A stretch of 64,000 bases of DNA, from the NCBI RefSeq assembly GCF_003614185.1, contig NZ_KZ987724.1, positions 1,668,633-1,732,632 of the forward strand, written 5' to 3'. Both the position numbers and the translations under genes were made by a program. Positions 8,516-17,575 of this stretch are shown here, one piece after another. Below the pieces are notes generated by a model. That model ran no database searches, had not been told where the DNA came from, and saw only the letters and a list, made by a program, of their open reading frames with translations. How positions within the stretch are numbered: position 1 is the first letter of the stretch; every line of letters begins with the position of its first letter. This DNA is from Paenibacillus aceti (lineage in GTDB: Bacteria > Bacillota > Bacilli > Paenibacillales > Paenibacillaceae).

Positions 8516-8938
8516 TCAGAATACATTCGGGCAATCTTCACCAGAAGGTGCAAAGAAGCAATGTGCCTTAAATCTTCCCGTATTCTGCTGATCATACCAA
8601 GTGCCCGGGCAATCCCCGGCCGGTCTGAAGAACCACAGCGCATTGCTGGCTGGCCAGATCTTCTCGCCATTAATGACACGTTGGGCTAGACGGATATCGC
8701 GATCACGGGCAGCTTGATAGAAATAACCTTTTTGCGTGGCTTCAAAACCACCCGGTGACTGGAATACCATATCATCCATGCTGCGGATATTCCTGAAATC
8801 GAGACAATTGCCGAGAATCCGGTTCACGCCTACATTTCCAACCATGAGCATTCCCTGCTCGCCTTCCCCTTCGGCCTCGGCGCGAATCAGTCTCGCCAGC
8901 AGCTTAACATCATTGGAGTTCGCTTTAATAACTGCCAC
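8516..8938 (-). CDS. cwlJ: Spore cortex-lytic enzyme CwlJ (SleB-type cell wall hydrolase)
   Basis: Cortex peptidoglycan hydrolase that acts at germination, located in the coat with GerQ. About 140 residues, the CwlJ length, without signal peptide. The single hydrolase_2 domain shows LARLIRAEAEGEGEQGMLMVG with the catalytic Glu, VGNVGVNRI, and the C-terminal ALWFFRPAGDCP...HCFFAP. The start is a GTG at 8938 with AAAGGGG upstream. Expected to be expressed in the mother cell; the promoter could not be assigned with confidence. Forms an operon with gerQ. Confidence 0.93.
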   Translation of the reverse strand: MAVIKANSNDVKLLARLIRAEAEGEGEQGMLMVGNVGVNRILGNCLDFRNIRSMDDMVFQSPGGFEATQKGYFYQAARDRDIRLAQRVINGEKIWPASNALWFFRPAGDCPGTWYDQQNTGRFKAHCFFAPSGEDCPNVF

Positions 8939-9204
8939 GTACCGTTCCCCTTTCCTTACTTCTCAACGCTATATCGTATGTGCGATCGCCTATATTGGTG
9001 CATCGGAACTCTATAATTTAATCATGTCAAGGGGATCGAGACACGCTTATGACTGAATGCGATTCCAATTTCGAATATTTAGTGACTATTTCTATGGACG
9101 CGCTTACATGAATAGCATATACTGTAAATGAATATGGATAATACATACTTCGTAAGCGTACTCACCCAGAGCTCCTTCCATAAAACCTTTTAGGAGGTTC
9201 GTAA

Positions 9205-10521
9205 ATGAAAATCGCGATCATTGGCGGTGGACTTGCCGGCTTAACTGCCGCCGCTTACCTTTCCAACAGTCCAGACACCGAAGGTACGGTGTTCGAGCGC
9301 AGCCCGCAAATTGGCGGAAGAGCGTTCACTTATGAGAAATCGGGTTTCACATTGAATTATGGAGCGCATGCAGTATATGGGATCGACAGACACACGCTGC
9401 AGAATATGGAGAATGAACTGGGCCTTCAGTTTCAGAGCAGGCAGGTCGATAAACGCAAAGTAGTGTATGCCAAGCGCGAGAGCTTAACGCCGGCTCCTCT
9501 CGATTTTGTTAATATTGTGAAGACCGAAGTTCTTACCGGTATGGAGAAAGTCAGATTTATAACCGAAATCGCCGCCATTATCGGTCACCTCCATCAATTG
9601 AAGAAGCATCGGACCTTGGGGGAATATCTGGAGCATTCCCAGGCTTCCCAGGATGTCAAGGAATTATGGGAGCATCTGGTCTGCTCCAACTTCTTCATCA
9701 GCCCGGAGGATGCGCGCCAAGTATCCGGTGAAGCCATTGCAAGCTATTACCACAATTTATTCCTGTCCGGCCGGCCGGTCAGCTACATTCTTGGCAGTTG
9801 GTCAACGATTACCAACCAGTTGCGCAGCAAAGTTGAAGCAAATGAGAAATGGAGCATCGCCCTCAAGGAGCCTGTCGAATCCATCCGTAAGGAGAACGGC
9901 AAGTACATTCTGAAGACCAAAACCCGGGAAGATCTGGAATTCGATCAAGTTGTCCTGGCGATGCCTGTTCAGCAGGTAACCAAGCTGCTGGAGACTACAC
10001 CATGGAATCAAGCGATTGAGCCGTACAAGAACAATACGGCGAATGAAGTGCTCGTATACGATATCGGCCTCTCGAAGATCGTATCACGTCCGTTCCACTA
10101 CATTAGCGATATGGATAACAAGCTGTTCATCAGTGATGTATCGGCGACCGATCATACTGTGGCGCCATCCGGAGGACAGCTTCTGCAGGGCATCGCTTAT
10201 CTGAATGATGATGCATTGAGCGATGACGAGAAGAAGCAATACCTGGAGAGCAAGGTACAGCAGATGGAGAAGCTGTTCGACACCTACTATCCAGGCTGGC
10301 GGGAAGTTACCGAGGTCAAGCGCATGTCGAAGAAGGCCATGGTATCCAGCGTTAAGAATATCGTGACTAACCGGCTGCTTCCCCATCAATTGCCGGATGT
10401 GCCGCTCTACTTCTGTGGTGACGGCTGCGAAGGCAAGGGAGAGCTCGCTGAACGATCCTTCTCTAGCGGCAGGGCTGTAGCCAAGCTGCTCTTATCCCGG
10501 ACCGGAACACTGACGCACTAA
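9205..10521 (+). CDS. FAD-dependent NAD(P)-binding oxidoreductase (phytoene desaturase/amine oxidase-like)
   Basis: Flavoprotein of about 438 residues with an N-terminal dinucleotide-binding motif KIAIIGGGLAGLTAAAYL followed by FERSPQIGGRA, the classic FAD signature of phytoene dehydrogenase and amine oxidase relatives. The C-terminal FCGDGCEGKGELAERSFSSGRAVAKLL is the second FAD-binding segment. No membrane helices. Strong ribosome site AGGAGG before the ATG. It stands alone, divergent from cwlJ, and the neighbours do not indicate a substrate; carotenoid genes are not nearby. Confidence 0.85.
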   Translation: MKIAIIGGGLAGLTAAAYLSNSPDTEGTVFERSPQIGGRAFTYEKSGFTLNYGAHAVYGIDRHTLQNMENELGLQFQSRQVDKRKVVYAKRESLTPAPLDFVNIVKTEVLTGMEKVRFITEIAAIIGHLHQLKKHRTLGEYLEHSQASQDVKELWEHLVCSNFFISPEDARQVSGEAIASYYHNLFLSGRPVSYILGSWSTITNQLRSKVEANEKWSIALKEPVESIRKENGKYILKTKTREDLEFDQVVLAMPVQQVTKLLETTPWNQAIEPYKNNTANEVLVYDIGLSKIVSRPFHYISDMDNKLFISDVSATDHTVAPSGGQLLQGIAYLNDDALSDDEKKQYLESKVQQMEKLFDTYYPGWREVTEVKRMSKKAMVSSVKNIVTNRLLPHQLPDVPLYFCGDGCEGKGELAERSFSSGRAVAKLLLSRTGTLTH

Positions 10522-10564
10522 TATACATTAATCATTTACGAATACAATCATTCACGAAAAAAAA

Positions 10565-10591
10565 AAGAGCTGTCCGAAAAGGACAGCTCTT
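10565..10591. terminator. Hairpin terminator between convergent genes
   Basis: Perfect stem AAGAGCTGTCC/GGACAGCTCTT with a 5-base loop. On the minus strand it is followed by a run of ten or more T, so it is a strong terminator for the DUF2500 gene; it may also stop the oxidoreductase transcript. Confidence 0.88.
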
Positions 10592-10614
10592 AGCTCTTGC
10601 ATTAATTTAGAAAT

Positions 10615-11010
10615 TCAGTATTCATGCAGCCCACGATACATTCTACTCGAGCGTTCAAAGCCATAATACCGGCTTCCCTGAAACGTCAGCTTCCCTTCAT
10701 CTCCTTCAGAGCATCTGCCATACTCCTGTCCGCTTACTGCAAATTCGAGCCGATCTCCGCTCTCCACCTCAAAAGTGATGAAATACTTCGTATCCGAGCG
10801 ATTGACGGACTGCTCTGTATCATGTCTGTGGGATACCTCGGTACGCTTGCTTACGATGATTGATGTAACGTTCAGGACAGGCTGTCGGTTATTGGCAAAA
10901 TAACGTCTAAGGCCACTCGCCGAGGTTAGAAGCATCACCCCTAAGATGACGACGAGGAAGATCGGAAAAGCGGTATTCATTACTCCTAGCATTTCGGACC
11001 ATGATTCCAT
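10615..11010 (-). CDS. DUF2500 family membrane-anchored protein
   Basis: About 131 residues. One membrane helix at about residues 14-34 (AFPIFLVVILGVMLLTSAS), then a soluble beta-rich domain with NVTSIIVSKRTEVSHR, KYFITFEVESGDRLEFAVSG and GKLTFQGSRYYGFER, the pattern of DUF2500. The start ATG follows GGGAGGGAG. Function unknown; probably an envelope protein facing outward or inward that cannot be decided here. Single-gene transcript ending in a strong terminator. Confidence 0.85.
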   Translation of the reverse strand: MESWSEMLGVMNTAFPIFLVVILGVMLLTSASGLRRYFANNRQPVLNVTSIIVSKRTEVSHRHDTEQSVNRSDTKYFITFEVESGDRLEFAVSGQEYGRCSEGDEGKLTFQGSRYYGFERSSRMYRGLHEY

Positions 11011-11106
11011 TCTTCTCCCTCCCTATCTAGTCGAGCGGTACATTTGTTCACGCCCTTTGTTGTCCTTCTATGTATATGCCCGCTAACTCAAAACTTGATA
11101 TCTGCA

Positions 11107-11313
11107 ATTGCAGGGACCGCTCAAAAATTCCACTTTTGATCACGAAGTACATCAAGAAGTAATTCGACATCGAATCTTGAATTCACTCGGGCCTTCCGGT
11201 ACTCACGTACCCACCACGTACGCTGCGTTCCTCACGCCCGACTTCATCCAACCTTCTCGGTGCTGAAAACCGGAATTTTGAGCCTTATTGCAGGGACCGC
11301 TCAAAAATTCGGG
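11107..11313. repeat. Dispersed intergenic element bounded by 24-bp direct repeats
   Basis: The 24-base sequence starting ATTGCAGGGACCGCTCAAAA occurs at 11107-11130 and again at 11287-11310, exactly 180 bases apart. The right copy also forms a hairpin with CCGGAATTTTGAGC at 11270-11283. Between them an open frame reads through to both repeats and contains FRYSRTHHVRCVPHARLHP, wording I recall from many short hypothetical entries of Paenibacillus genomes; I take it as a non-coding dispersed element, not a gene. It fills the gap 11011-11347. Confidence 0.6.
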
Positions 11314-11347
11314 TTTTGATTCCGGGGCTTATCCTTATTTAACAGCA

Positions 11348-11382
11348 AAAGCCCTCGATCCCGTGAATGGAATCGAAGGCTT
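11348..11382 (-). terminator. Terminator of the small Cys-rich protein gene
   Basis: On the minus strand AAGCCTTCGAT pairs with ATCGAGGGCTT around a loop, followed by TTTTGC. Lies 27 bases after the stop at 11409. Confidence 0.7.
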
Positions 11383-11408
11383 ATAATGTCGAGGTGACGA
11401 CAATGGGA

Positions 11409-11594
11409 TTATGCGTAGTATAGTTGCAGCAATTGACGAGTTTCCTCAGCTCCGTCATGTTCTTCGTGTAACATTCCTTTCTCAGCCCAGCAAGCTTGAC
11501 ATGCTTCCTCAGTAGTACACAGATGAGCGTCTTCACAAGTATAGCAGAATTGCAAATAATTACGGGTTGTTTGCTCTTGATTCATTGTTTTCAT
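11409..11594 (-). CDS. Small cysteine-rich protein of unknown function
   Basis: Sixty-one residues, not recognised. Five cysteines lie in a compact pattern: C17-x2-C20-x5-C26-x5-C32-x2-C35, which looks like a metal or redox site formed by two CxxC pairs. The rest is acidic (EEHDGAEETRQLL). There is a good ribosome site (TTAGGAG, 9-base spacing) and its own terminator, so it is very likely a real gene although short. No signal peptide or membrane helix. It could be a zinc-ribbon-like protein; no function is claimed. Confidence 0.7.
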   Translation of the reverse strand: MKTMNQEQTTRNYLQFCYTCEDAHLCTTEEACQACWAEKGMLHEEHDGAEETRQLLQLYYA

Positions 11595-11861
11595 GACTAC
11601 TCACTCCTAAGTTTATTTTTTGGTTGGATTCTCTCTTGTTATGTCTTATCTTCTTTCAAGTTAAATATATCACAAAGTCTCAGGGTAACATGTGATTATT
11701 TTCACAATATGAGAAGTATCACAATAATTATTTTTGTATAACAAACATACTAAAGAGAAACTGAGTAGAAGTGACCGATAAAGCTTGCAAATACCGCGAA
11801 TGTTAGGCGGCCTGATAAATTAATAACTTAGAGAACACGAACCAGCGGTTGCCCTATATTG

Positions 11862-12044
11862 TACCGAAACAGGGTATCGCTATTAGCCTCAAAACGAGCC
11901 ATTTCAAAATCTGACGAAACTGGGTATCGTTATTTGGGCAAATCAGGGGGGAAACGACGGTTTTTTACTCGAATAACGATATGGTGTTTCGTTAGATTAG
12001 AATGGGTGCTGATTTCGAGGAAATAGCGATATGGAGTTTCGTTA
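11862..12044. repeat. Quadruple stem-loop element A (TAACGA/TCGTTA family)
   Basis: Four units centred near 11872, 11922, 11984 and 12034, spacing 50-62-50. Each is a short palindrome of the form TAACGA-9 bases-TCGTTA (here TACCGA..TCGCTA, TGACGA..TCGTTA, TAACGA..TCGTTA, TAGCGA..TCGTTA). Loop orientation is plus, plus, minus, minus, so the whole element is also a 183-bp imperfect palindrome; the spacers between units 1-2 and 3-4 are also inverted copies. It starts 45 bases past the stop of the Asp-box lipoprotein gene. The rest of the gap 11595-12089 shows no gene. Confidence 0.8.
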
Positions 12045-12089
12045 GAGCTAATTTCCACAACGTGCGACACGGCACACAGAACACGACTC

Positions 12090-13403
12090 TTATAGCACGC
12101 GCCAGCTCTCACCACCATCCACTGTCTGCATGAGCAGAGAGCGTTTGCCATCTCCCTTGGCCACGAGCAGCCAGCCCACTTTGGCTGAGAAAAATTGCAG
12201 TTTTACAACTTGACTATATTCCAGCTTCGTCATAACATCCCTTAGCTTCGAGCTTGGCGGCAGAGGACTCCACGTCTTCCCTTGATTCACAGTGTGATAT
12301 ACGGTCCCCTCGCTAATATTCCACCCTTCCTGACTATTGAGGAAGAACGGAGCCGCGCCCTTATTGGTCTCGGTCATCCAGTCGATATCAAAAGGAGTGA
12401 AGGACCAGGTTTTCCCTCCGTCAGAGGTGAAATATCCATTATATTTCGCCTCTTTATCACGAACGCAGCCGATGGGAATCCAGCCTGTGGCCGGATTGCT
12501 TGAGAAGAAGGTTGGCGTCCCCGCCAGAAAAGCGCGGCAATTCTTGAATTTGCTCATATCAAAGAACTGATCGCTCTTATTCCAGGACACCCCGCCGTTT
12601 CTCGTCACATAAAATTCCGGCTGTCCAAATTCTATAGCGCTAATATAGCCGACTTTCTCGCTGGTGAAGACCATAGAGATGGAGCTTGTCTGAATCGGCG
12701 CGGTTGTAGCCGCAGAAGGACTGGTCGGGAATAACGGATTGCTCATCACTTTAATCCAGCTCGCCCCACCATTATTCGTCAGATGAAGCGTTTTCGTCAC
12801 ATCGCCGCTCTGACTGCTGTCAACCGTAAGAATCCAACCCCGTTCCTCATTGATAAAAAATACGGAAGCAACCTCGTTCGCCTTAGGCAAAGAGGCCATC
12901 TTCCAGGTAATTCCCCCATCTACCGTCCGAAGCACAATCGCTTCTCCAGTGTCTGTGAAATTACGGATAATCCAGCCATGGGTGGGGCTGGTGAAATATA
13001 TATCCTTGCCATATTGAGGATTACTCGAAAATAATACCGATGTGGCCGGAGAAATATTCGTCCAGGTCTTACCGCTATCATGAGTGATATACAAGCGGAG
13101 TTCACTGCGGGTCGTCCCCCAGGCAAGCCCGGTGGAATCCCCCAGCAGCTGAAAATCCGTCAATCTCGTCTGAATCTGATATTTCTTCGTATCATTCACG
13201 GTCGAATCCGCATCCGGCTTATTCCCCGCCGCGTCCGGGTTAATGACAGTCAAGGTTTGTCCTTCTTCGGACCCCTCCTCCAACTGAGCCTTATTATCGG
13301 CCGTAGGCGGATCGGAGGCACAGGCCGTCAGCAACATGCCAGCCACCGTCATAATAACGATTAACTTATACCACCTTCTCAAGAAATAAAACCTCACTTT
13401 CAA
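12090..13403 (-). CDS. Asp-box beta-propeller lipoprotein (YCF48/BNR-like)
   Basis: Secreted lipid-anchored protein of about 437 residues. The N-terminus has a basic region, hydrophobic stretch and lipobox LTAC with Cys28, then a charged linker. The body holds seven Asp-box type motifs: DSGKTWTN, DGGITWKM, NNGGASWIK, NGGVSWNK, DGGKTWSF, NQGKTWSP and DGGESWRV, consistent with a seven-bladed propeller of the YCF48/sialidase-like fold. No catalytic sialidase residues are recognised, so a structural or binding role is more likely than hydrolysis. The first codon seems to be TTG (13403) with a weak ribosome site; GTG at 13397 is an alternative. It follows the deacetylase gene on the same strand. 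Confidence 0.8.
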   Translation of the reverse strand: MKVRFYFLRRWYKLIVIMTVAGMLLTACASDPPTADNKAQLEEGSEEGQTLTVINPDAAGNKPDADSTVNDTKKYQIQTRLTDFQLLGDSTGLAWGTTRSELRLYITHDSGKTWTNISPATSVLFSSNPQYGKDIYFTSPTHGWIIRNFTDTGEAIVLRTVDGGITWKMASLPKANEVASVFFINEERGWILTVDSSQSGDVTKTLHLTNNGGASWIKVMSNPLFPTSPSAATTAPIQTSSISMVFTSEKVGYISAIEFGQPEFYVTRNGGVSWNKSDQFFDMSKFKNCRAFLAGTPTFFSSNPATGWIPIGCVRDKEAKYNGYFTSDGGKTWSFTPFDIDWMTETNKGAAPFFLNSQEGWNISEGTVYHTVNQGKTWSPLPPSSKLRDVMTKLEYSQVVKLQFFSAKVGWLLVAKGDGKRSLLMQTVDGGESWRVL

Positions 13404-13490
13404 ATGCTCGTCCAGCCCTGCTATAAAGCTGCTCTATCCTCTTAAATCGCTACGATTCTATCAAAATTATAGCATAGGGCTCACATAGAT

Positions 13491-14600
13491 TTATAATCTC
13501 TTATCCTTGGCGAAGTTCACTGAGAAGTGCTGATCAGGCTTGTAAACGGCGAAGGTATAGCCTTTGTCTCTCAAGTAATCGATAACCTCCGGCAAAATCT
13601 TGACCGTCTGCGATCTTTCATGCATTAAGATGACTTCAGTATCACGATGTACCTGCTTCTTGACTTCCTGCAATATCTTGTTCGGACTCTTCGAATAGCT
13701 CCAGTCCTTGGAGTCGACCGTCCAGTCCCATAGTTTGAAGCCAGACTTCACAATATCATCACGGAACTTCTTATCGATCATCGGCGCGCTCCCATAAGGA
13801 GCACGGATCAGCCATGGCGATGTTCCGATAATATCTTCAATCAGACCCTGTTCCTTCTGAAACTCCTTGATGAACGGCTTGCTTCCCTTGCTTTTATCGT
13901 ATAATTTCTTCTTGTCATGACTCATACTATGCATACCGATATAGTTACCAGCATCGGCCGCCTTCTTCACAGCCTCCTCATTTCCCGCCAAATTGCTGCC
14001 GACCATGAAGAATGTAGCGTGAATCTCATTTTCATTAAGTATTTTGACAATCTCGGATGTAAATTTGCCTGGGCCGTCATCGAAGGTCAGATAGACCACC
14101 TTCTGGTCCTTGTTCTGATCCGTCTTCTTAACCGGCTTCTGACCAGCATTATTGTTCTTGCCCTCTGGCGATTGACCTTTATCTTTGTCTGCCGCATTTG
14201 ACTCAGGAGCTTCCTTGCCAGAATCCTTCTGATCTACAGCTTCTTTATCTTGACCTGCTGATTTGTCTTGCTCTCCTGAATCCGGGACGTTGGAGGGCTC
14301 GTCTGAATTTGCCTTCTGATCAGAGGGATCGCCGCTATTATTATCACCTTCATGAACAACCTCAGTTCCTGAAGATGAGGAATTGTCCTTCGGACTTACT
14401 AATTGGGGAGAAACTACCGTGGCTGTAGAGCCCGTATCATCCTTCCAAAAGTTCTGAGCTGCTACCACTGATAAAATAATGGCAACCGACGCCAAAAGAA
14501 CCGCGATAGATACAAGGGGCTTAATTCGACGTTTTTTCTTCTTTCTCGAGCTTCTCGATCTCCAAAACTCTGGATCTTCTGTGTTTCTAAGATTAGACAT
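13491..14600 (-). CDS. Membrane-anchored polysaccharide deacetylase (NodB domain)
   Basis: Probable peptidoglycan or polysaccharide N-deacetylase acting outside the membrane. About 369 residues: a very basic N-terminus (RSSRKKKKRRIK), one membrane helix at about 28-50, a long disordered linker rich in Ser, Asp, Asn, Gly and Lys (about 55-165), then a NodB domain. Catalytic motifs are intact: TFDDGP, HSMSH (metal histidines), RAPYGS, WDWTVDSKDW and ILMHE. The ATG is preceded by GGTGAT. Located between lactate dehydrogenase (divergent) and the Asp-box lipoprotein; sensitivity of the wall to lysozyme may depend on it, by family analogy. Confidence 0.9.
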   Translation of the reverse strand: MSNLRNTEDPEFWRSRSSRKKKKRRIKPLVSIAVLLASVAIILSVVAAQNFWKDDTGSTATVVSPQLVSPKDNSSSSGTEVVHEGDNNSGDPSDQKANSDEPSNVPDSGEQDKSAGQDKEAVDQKDSGKEAPESNAADKDKGQSPEGKNNNAGQKPVKKTDQNKDQKVVYLTFDDGPGKFTSEIVKILNENEIHATFFMVGSNLAGNEEAVKKAADAGNYIGMHSMSHDKKKLYDKSKGSKPFIKEFQKEQGLIEDIIGTSPWLIRAPYGSAPMIDKKFRDDIVKSGFKLWDWTVDSKDWSYSKSPNKILQEVKKQVHRDTEVILMHERSQTVKILPEVIDYLRDKGYTFAVYKPDQHFSVNFAKDKRL

Positions 14601-14871
14601 TCATATCACCGCTGTTTCTATCGTATTTAATAATTACATTAATAGAATAATATATTTAGACTGCGCCTTCCTTACAGAATGGTTACAATCTATTACATTT
14701 GGTAATGCGCCTGGCTGAGCATAGATCTCTTCCCTTTATTAAAATCCCTGAATAAAAAACGTCGTTTATTGGCATAAATATACCATTGCAAACGTTGAAT
14801 CCTTTTTTTCGACAAAGCTTCGGTTCGACATTTTATATTAAAATTTTGTAGTTTAATTTATAACATTTTAG

Positions 14872-14899
14872 TTCAAAATTTACTGGTTTCATGTACAAT
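14872..14899 (+). promoter_or_regulatory. Possible promoter of the lactate dehydrogenase gene
   Basis: TTCAAA (14872-14877) and TACAAT (14894-14899) are 16 bases apart in an AT-rich region, about 75 bases before the start codon. The -35 box is only a fair match. The rest of the 14601-14976 gap is AT-rich and shows no gene. Confidence 0.4.
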
Positions 14900-14976
14900 G
14901 AATGAAGTACAATCTGCCGAGGTACACATACATATGGGTGATGTACTACTTTTCGAATCAATAAGGAGTGAAGTGA

Positions 14977-15903
14977 ATGGAAACTCAAGTCTGTTCAAGT
15001 AAAGTAGTTATTATCGGTACCGGGGCCGTAGGAGCAACAACAGCTTACACCTTATTGCTTCGGGAACGGGTATCGGAGCTGGTTCTGATCGACGCGAACA
15101 AAGAGAGAGCGCTTGGCGAAGCTCTAGATATGAATCACGGTCTGCCGTTCACCGGCGGCATGAAAATTTGGGCGGGCGATTATAGCGATTGCGCCGGGGC
15201 CGACATTATCGTCATCGCGGCTGGAGCCTCCCAGCAGCCCGGCGAGACAAGACTCGATCTGCTGAAGCGTAACGCCAGCATATTTGACAGCATCATCCAT
15301 AATATCGTGCAATACAATACCCATGGTATCATTCTTGTCGCTACGAACCCAGTGGATATTTTATCCTATGTATCCTTGAAAAAGAGCGGCTTCCCTTCCA
15401 ACCGGGTTATCGGCTCCGGGACTCTGCTAGACAGCGCGCGCTTCCGCTATCTGATCGGCGAAGCCAAAGAGATCAATCCGCGCAGCATCCACGCCCATAT
15501 TATCGGGGAGCATGGGGATTCCGAATTGCCGTTATGGAGCCTGGCTAATGTGGCCGGTATCGATGTTGAATTCACGGCTGAAGAGCGCGAACGCATCTTC
15601 GAGAGCACCAAGAACGCGGCATATGAGATCATTAATGCGAAGGGCGCTACCTCTTATGCTATCGCCCTGGCACTGGATCGCATTATCGTCTCGATACTTA
15701 AGAATGAAGCGTCAGTCTTGAACGTCTCCACCCTGCTGAATGATTACAACGGAGTATCCGATGTCTATCTTGGAGTGCCTTGTATCGTAGACAGCACGGG
15801 CGTACGCGAGGTGCTCGATCTTGAGCTGAATGATAAGGAGCTGGAGAAATTCCAGGCTTCTGCGAACAAGCTCAAAGAGGCGATTGCCGAACTGGACCTG
15901 TAA
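14977..15903 (+). CDS. ldh: L-lactate dehydrogenase
   Basis: Cytoplasmic enzyme interconverting pyruvate and L-lactate with NAD(H), used to regenerate NAD+ in fermentation. About 308 residues, near the usual 310-320. The N-terminal Rossmann motif is KVVIIGTGAVGATTAYTLL. The substrate loop reads SQQPGETRLDLL, with the Gln that separates lactate from malate dehydrogenase. The catalytic His lies in GEHGDSELPLWS and the substrate Arg in DSARFRYLI. The ATG has AAGGAGTGA upstream. Monocistronic, with a strong terminator right after the stop. Confidence 0.93.
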   Translation: METQVCSSKVVIIGTGAVGATTAYTLLLRERVSELVLIDANKERALGEALDMNHGLPFTGGMKIWAGDYSDCAGADIIVIAAGASQQPGETRLDLLKRNASIFDSIIHNIVQYNTHGIILVATNPVDILSYVSLKKSGFPSNRVIGSGTLLDSARFRYLIGEAKEINPRSIHAHIIGEHGDSELPLWSLANVAGIDVEFTAEERERIFESTKNAAYEIINAKGATSYAIALALDRIIVSILKNEASVLNVSTLLNDYNGVSDVYLGVPCIVDSTGVREVLDLELNDKELEKFQASANKLKEAIAELDL

Positions 15904-15908
15904 GAAAA

Positions 15909-15957
15909 TAAAAAGCAGCCGACATGCGGGGGTGACCTGCGAATCGGCTGCTTTTTT
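15909..15957 (+). terminator. Terminator of ldh (probably shared with leuA)
   Basis: AAAAGCAGCCGA pairs with TCGGCTGCTTTTTT, followed by T-rich sequence, 6 bases after the ldh stop. The A-rich left flank means it can also act on the converging leuA transcript. Confidence 0.88.
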
Positions 15958-16001
15958 CATTATTCATTTGAGGGACTCATTCTATTCTATGATGGTTATT
16001 A

Positions 16002-17549
16002 TCAATAAATCACAATATTCCCTTCGCGTCGCTGCTCACGATCCTGGCGGCTAATGAGACGATTCATCGCTTCCAGATAAGCCTTGGCGCTGGCTTCGAT
16101 GATATCGGTGCTCACCCCGCGCCCGCTGGCCGACACCTCGCCCTGTCTCAGCACGACATGCACCTCGCCTTGCGCATCCGTTCCTTGGGTCACGGAATGA
16201 ATCGTATAGTCCTCAAGCTCAGCCGTAATCCCCGTAGCCTTGGCGATCGCTTGATATACAGCGTCCACGGAACCATTTCCTACCGCAGCCTCCTCGACGA
16301 CATCCCCGTTCTCCATCATGATCCGCACCGCCGCCGTTGGCATCGTCTTATTACCGTAAGATACCTGGATATTGTCGAGCGTAAACGGCTTAGGCCCGTC
16401 AGCTAGATTCTCGTCCAGCAATGCCCGGATATCCTCAGACAGAATATTCTTCTTGCGGTCAGCTAGTACCTTGAACTTGGCAAAAGCGATATTGAGTTGC
16501 TCCTCATGAAGCTCATAGCCCAGATCAATCAACTTCTCCTTGAAGGCATGGCGTCCAGAATGCTTGCCAAGCACGAGCTTGCTTGAGCTGGCGCCGATTG
16601 TCTCCGGGGTAATAATCTCATAGGTGCTACGATTCTTCAGCATCCCGTCCTGATGAATACCTGATTCATGAGCGAAAGCGTTGGCACCCACAATCGCTTT
16701 ATTGCCAGGCACGCTCATTCCGGTCAATTTGCTGACCATCCGGCTAGTACGGTAGATTTCACTCAGATTCAAGGAAGTCTTCGCTCCATAGTAATCGCTT
16801 CTCGTCTCCAGCGCCAAGGCGACTTCCTCCAGGCAGGTGTTGCCCGCCCGCTCGCCGATGCCGTTGATCGTTCCCTCGAACTGGTCAACACCGTTGGCAA
16901 TTGCAGCTAGCGTATTGGCCGTAGCCATGCCCAGATCGTCATGACAATGCGTGCTAAGCTGAATTTTCTCAATTCCCGGCACACTCGCTTTGATCGTCTT
17001 GAACATATTGCCGAACTGCTCCGGGGTCGCGAAGCCCACAGTATCCGGCAGATTGACCACGCTGGCGCCAGCATCGATCGCCATCTTGGTCACTTCACAC
17101 AGAAAGTCGATCTCCGTACGGCTGGCATCCTCTGCGGAGAACTCCACCTTGCTGAAGAATTTCCGACCGTAGCGAATCGCGGATGCCGCGGTTTCGAGAA
17201 TTTTCGCCTTATCCATATGCAGCTTATGTTCACGGTGGATCGGCGAGGTGGCCAGCACGAGATGAAGGCAAGGGTCCTCGGCTTCGCGCAGCGCTTCGAC
17301 AACCGCATCGATATCCTTCATATGACAGCGGGCCAGACTGAGCAGCGTCGCATGCTTGACCTGTCTCGATACCGCGCGGATGCTCTCGATTTCCCCCGGA
17401 GATGCCGCCGCAAAGCCAGCCTCAATCCGGTCGATCCCCAGCTTCTGCAGCTGCAGAGCAATCTCAACCTTCTCCTCTGTCGTCAGACTTACTCCTGGAG
17501 ATTGTTCTCCGTCACGCAGCGTTGTATCAAACACGTAAATTTTTCTCAT
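16002..17549 (-). CDS. leuA: 2-isopropylmalate synthase
   Basis: First committed step of leucine synthesis: condenses acetyl-CoA with 2-oxoisovalerate. About 515 residues, full length. The catalytic TIM barrel opens with DTTLRDGEQSPGVSL; metal ligands lie in STHCHDDLGMATAN and the active-site lid in GIGERAGN. The linker and the C-terminal leucine-sensing LeuA dimer domain (FTLDNIQVSYGNKTMPTAAVRI) are present, so feedback control is expected. Unlike most clusters, leuB, leuC and leuD are not beside it. Expression is controlled by two tandem T-boxes in a leader of about 740 bases. Confidence 0.93.
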   Translation of the reverse strand: MRKIYVFDTTLRDGEQSPGVSLTTEEKVEIALQLQKLGIDRIEAGFAAASPGEIESIRAVSRQVKHATLLSLARCHMKDIDAVVEALREAEDPCLHLVLATSPIHREHKLHMDKAKILETAASAIRYGRKFFSKVEFSAEDASRTEIDFLCEVTKMAIDAGASVVNLPDTVGFATPEQFGNMFKTIKASVPGIEKIQLSTHCHDDLGMATANTLAAIANGVDQFEGTINGIGERAGNTCLEEVALALETRSDYYGAKTSLNLSEIYRTSRMVSKLTGMSVPGNKAIVGANAFAHESGIHQDGMLKNRSTYEIITPETIGASSSKLVLGKHSGRHAFKEKLIDLGYELHEEQLNIAFAKFKVLADRKKNILSEDIRALLDENLADGPKPFTLDNIQVSYGNKTMPTAAVRIMMENGDVVEEAAVGNGSVDAVYQAIAKATGITAELEDYTIHSVTQGTDAQGEVHVVLRQGEVSASGRGVSTDIIEASAKAYLEAMNRLISRQDREQRREGNIVIY

Positions 17550-17575
17550 TCCCCATCTATCCCTTCAAAATTAAT

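Noticed and set aside
8960-9010. CATACGAT upstream of cwlJ as a sigma-E -10 element
   Set aside because: No matching -35 element at the required spacing, so the mother-cell promoter is not called.
11930-12151. Minus-strand frame of 73 codons across element A
   Set aside because: Overlaps the Asp-box lipoprotein gene end and the stem-loop element; no ribosome site or domain.
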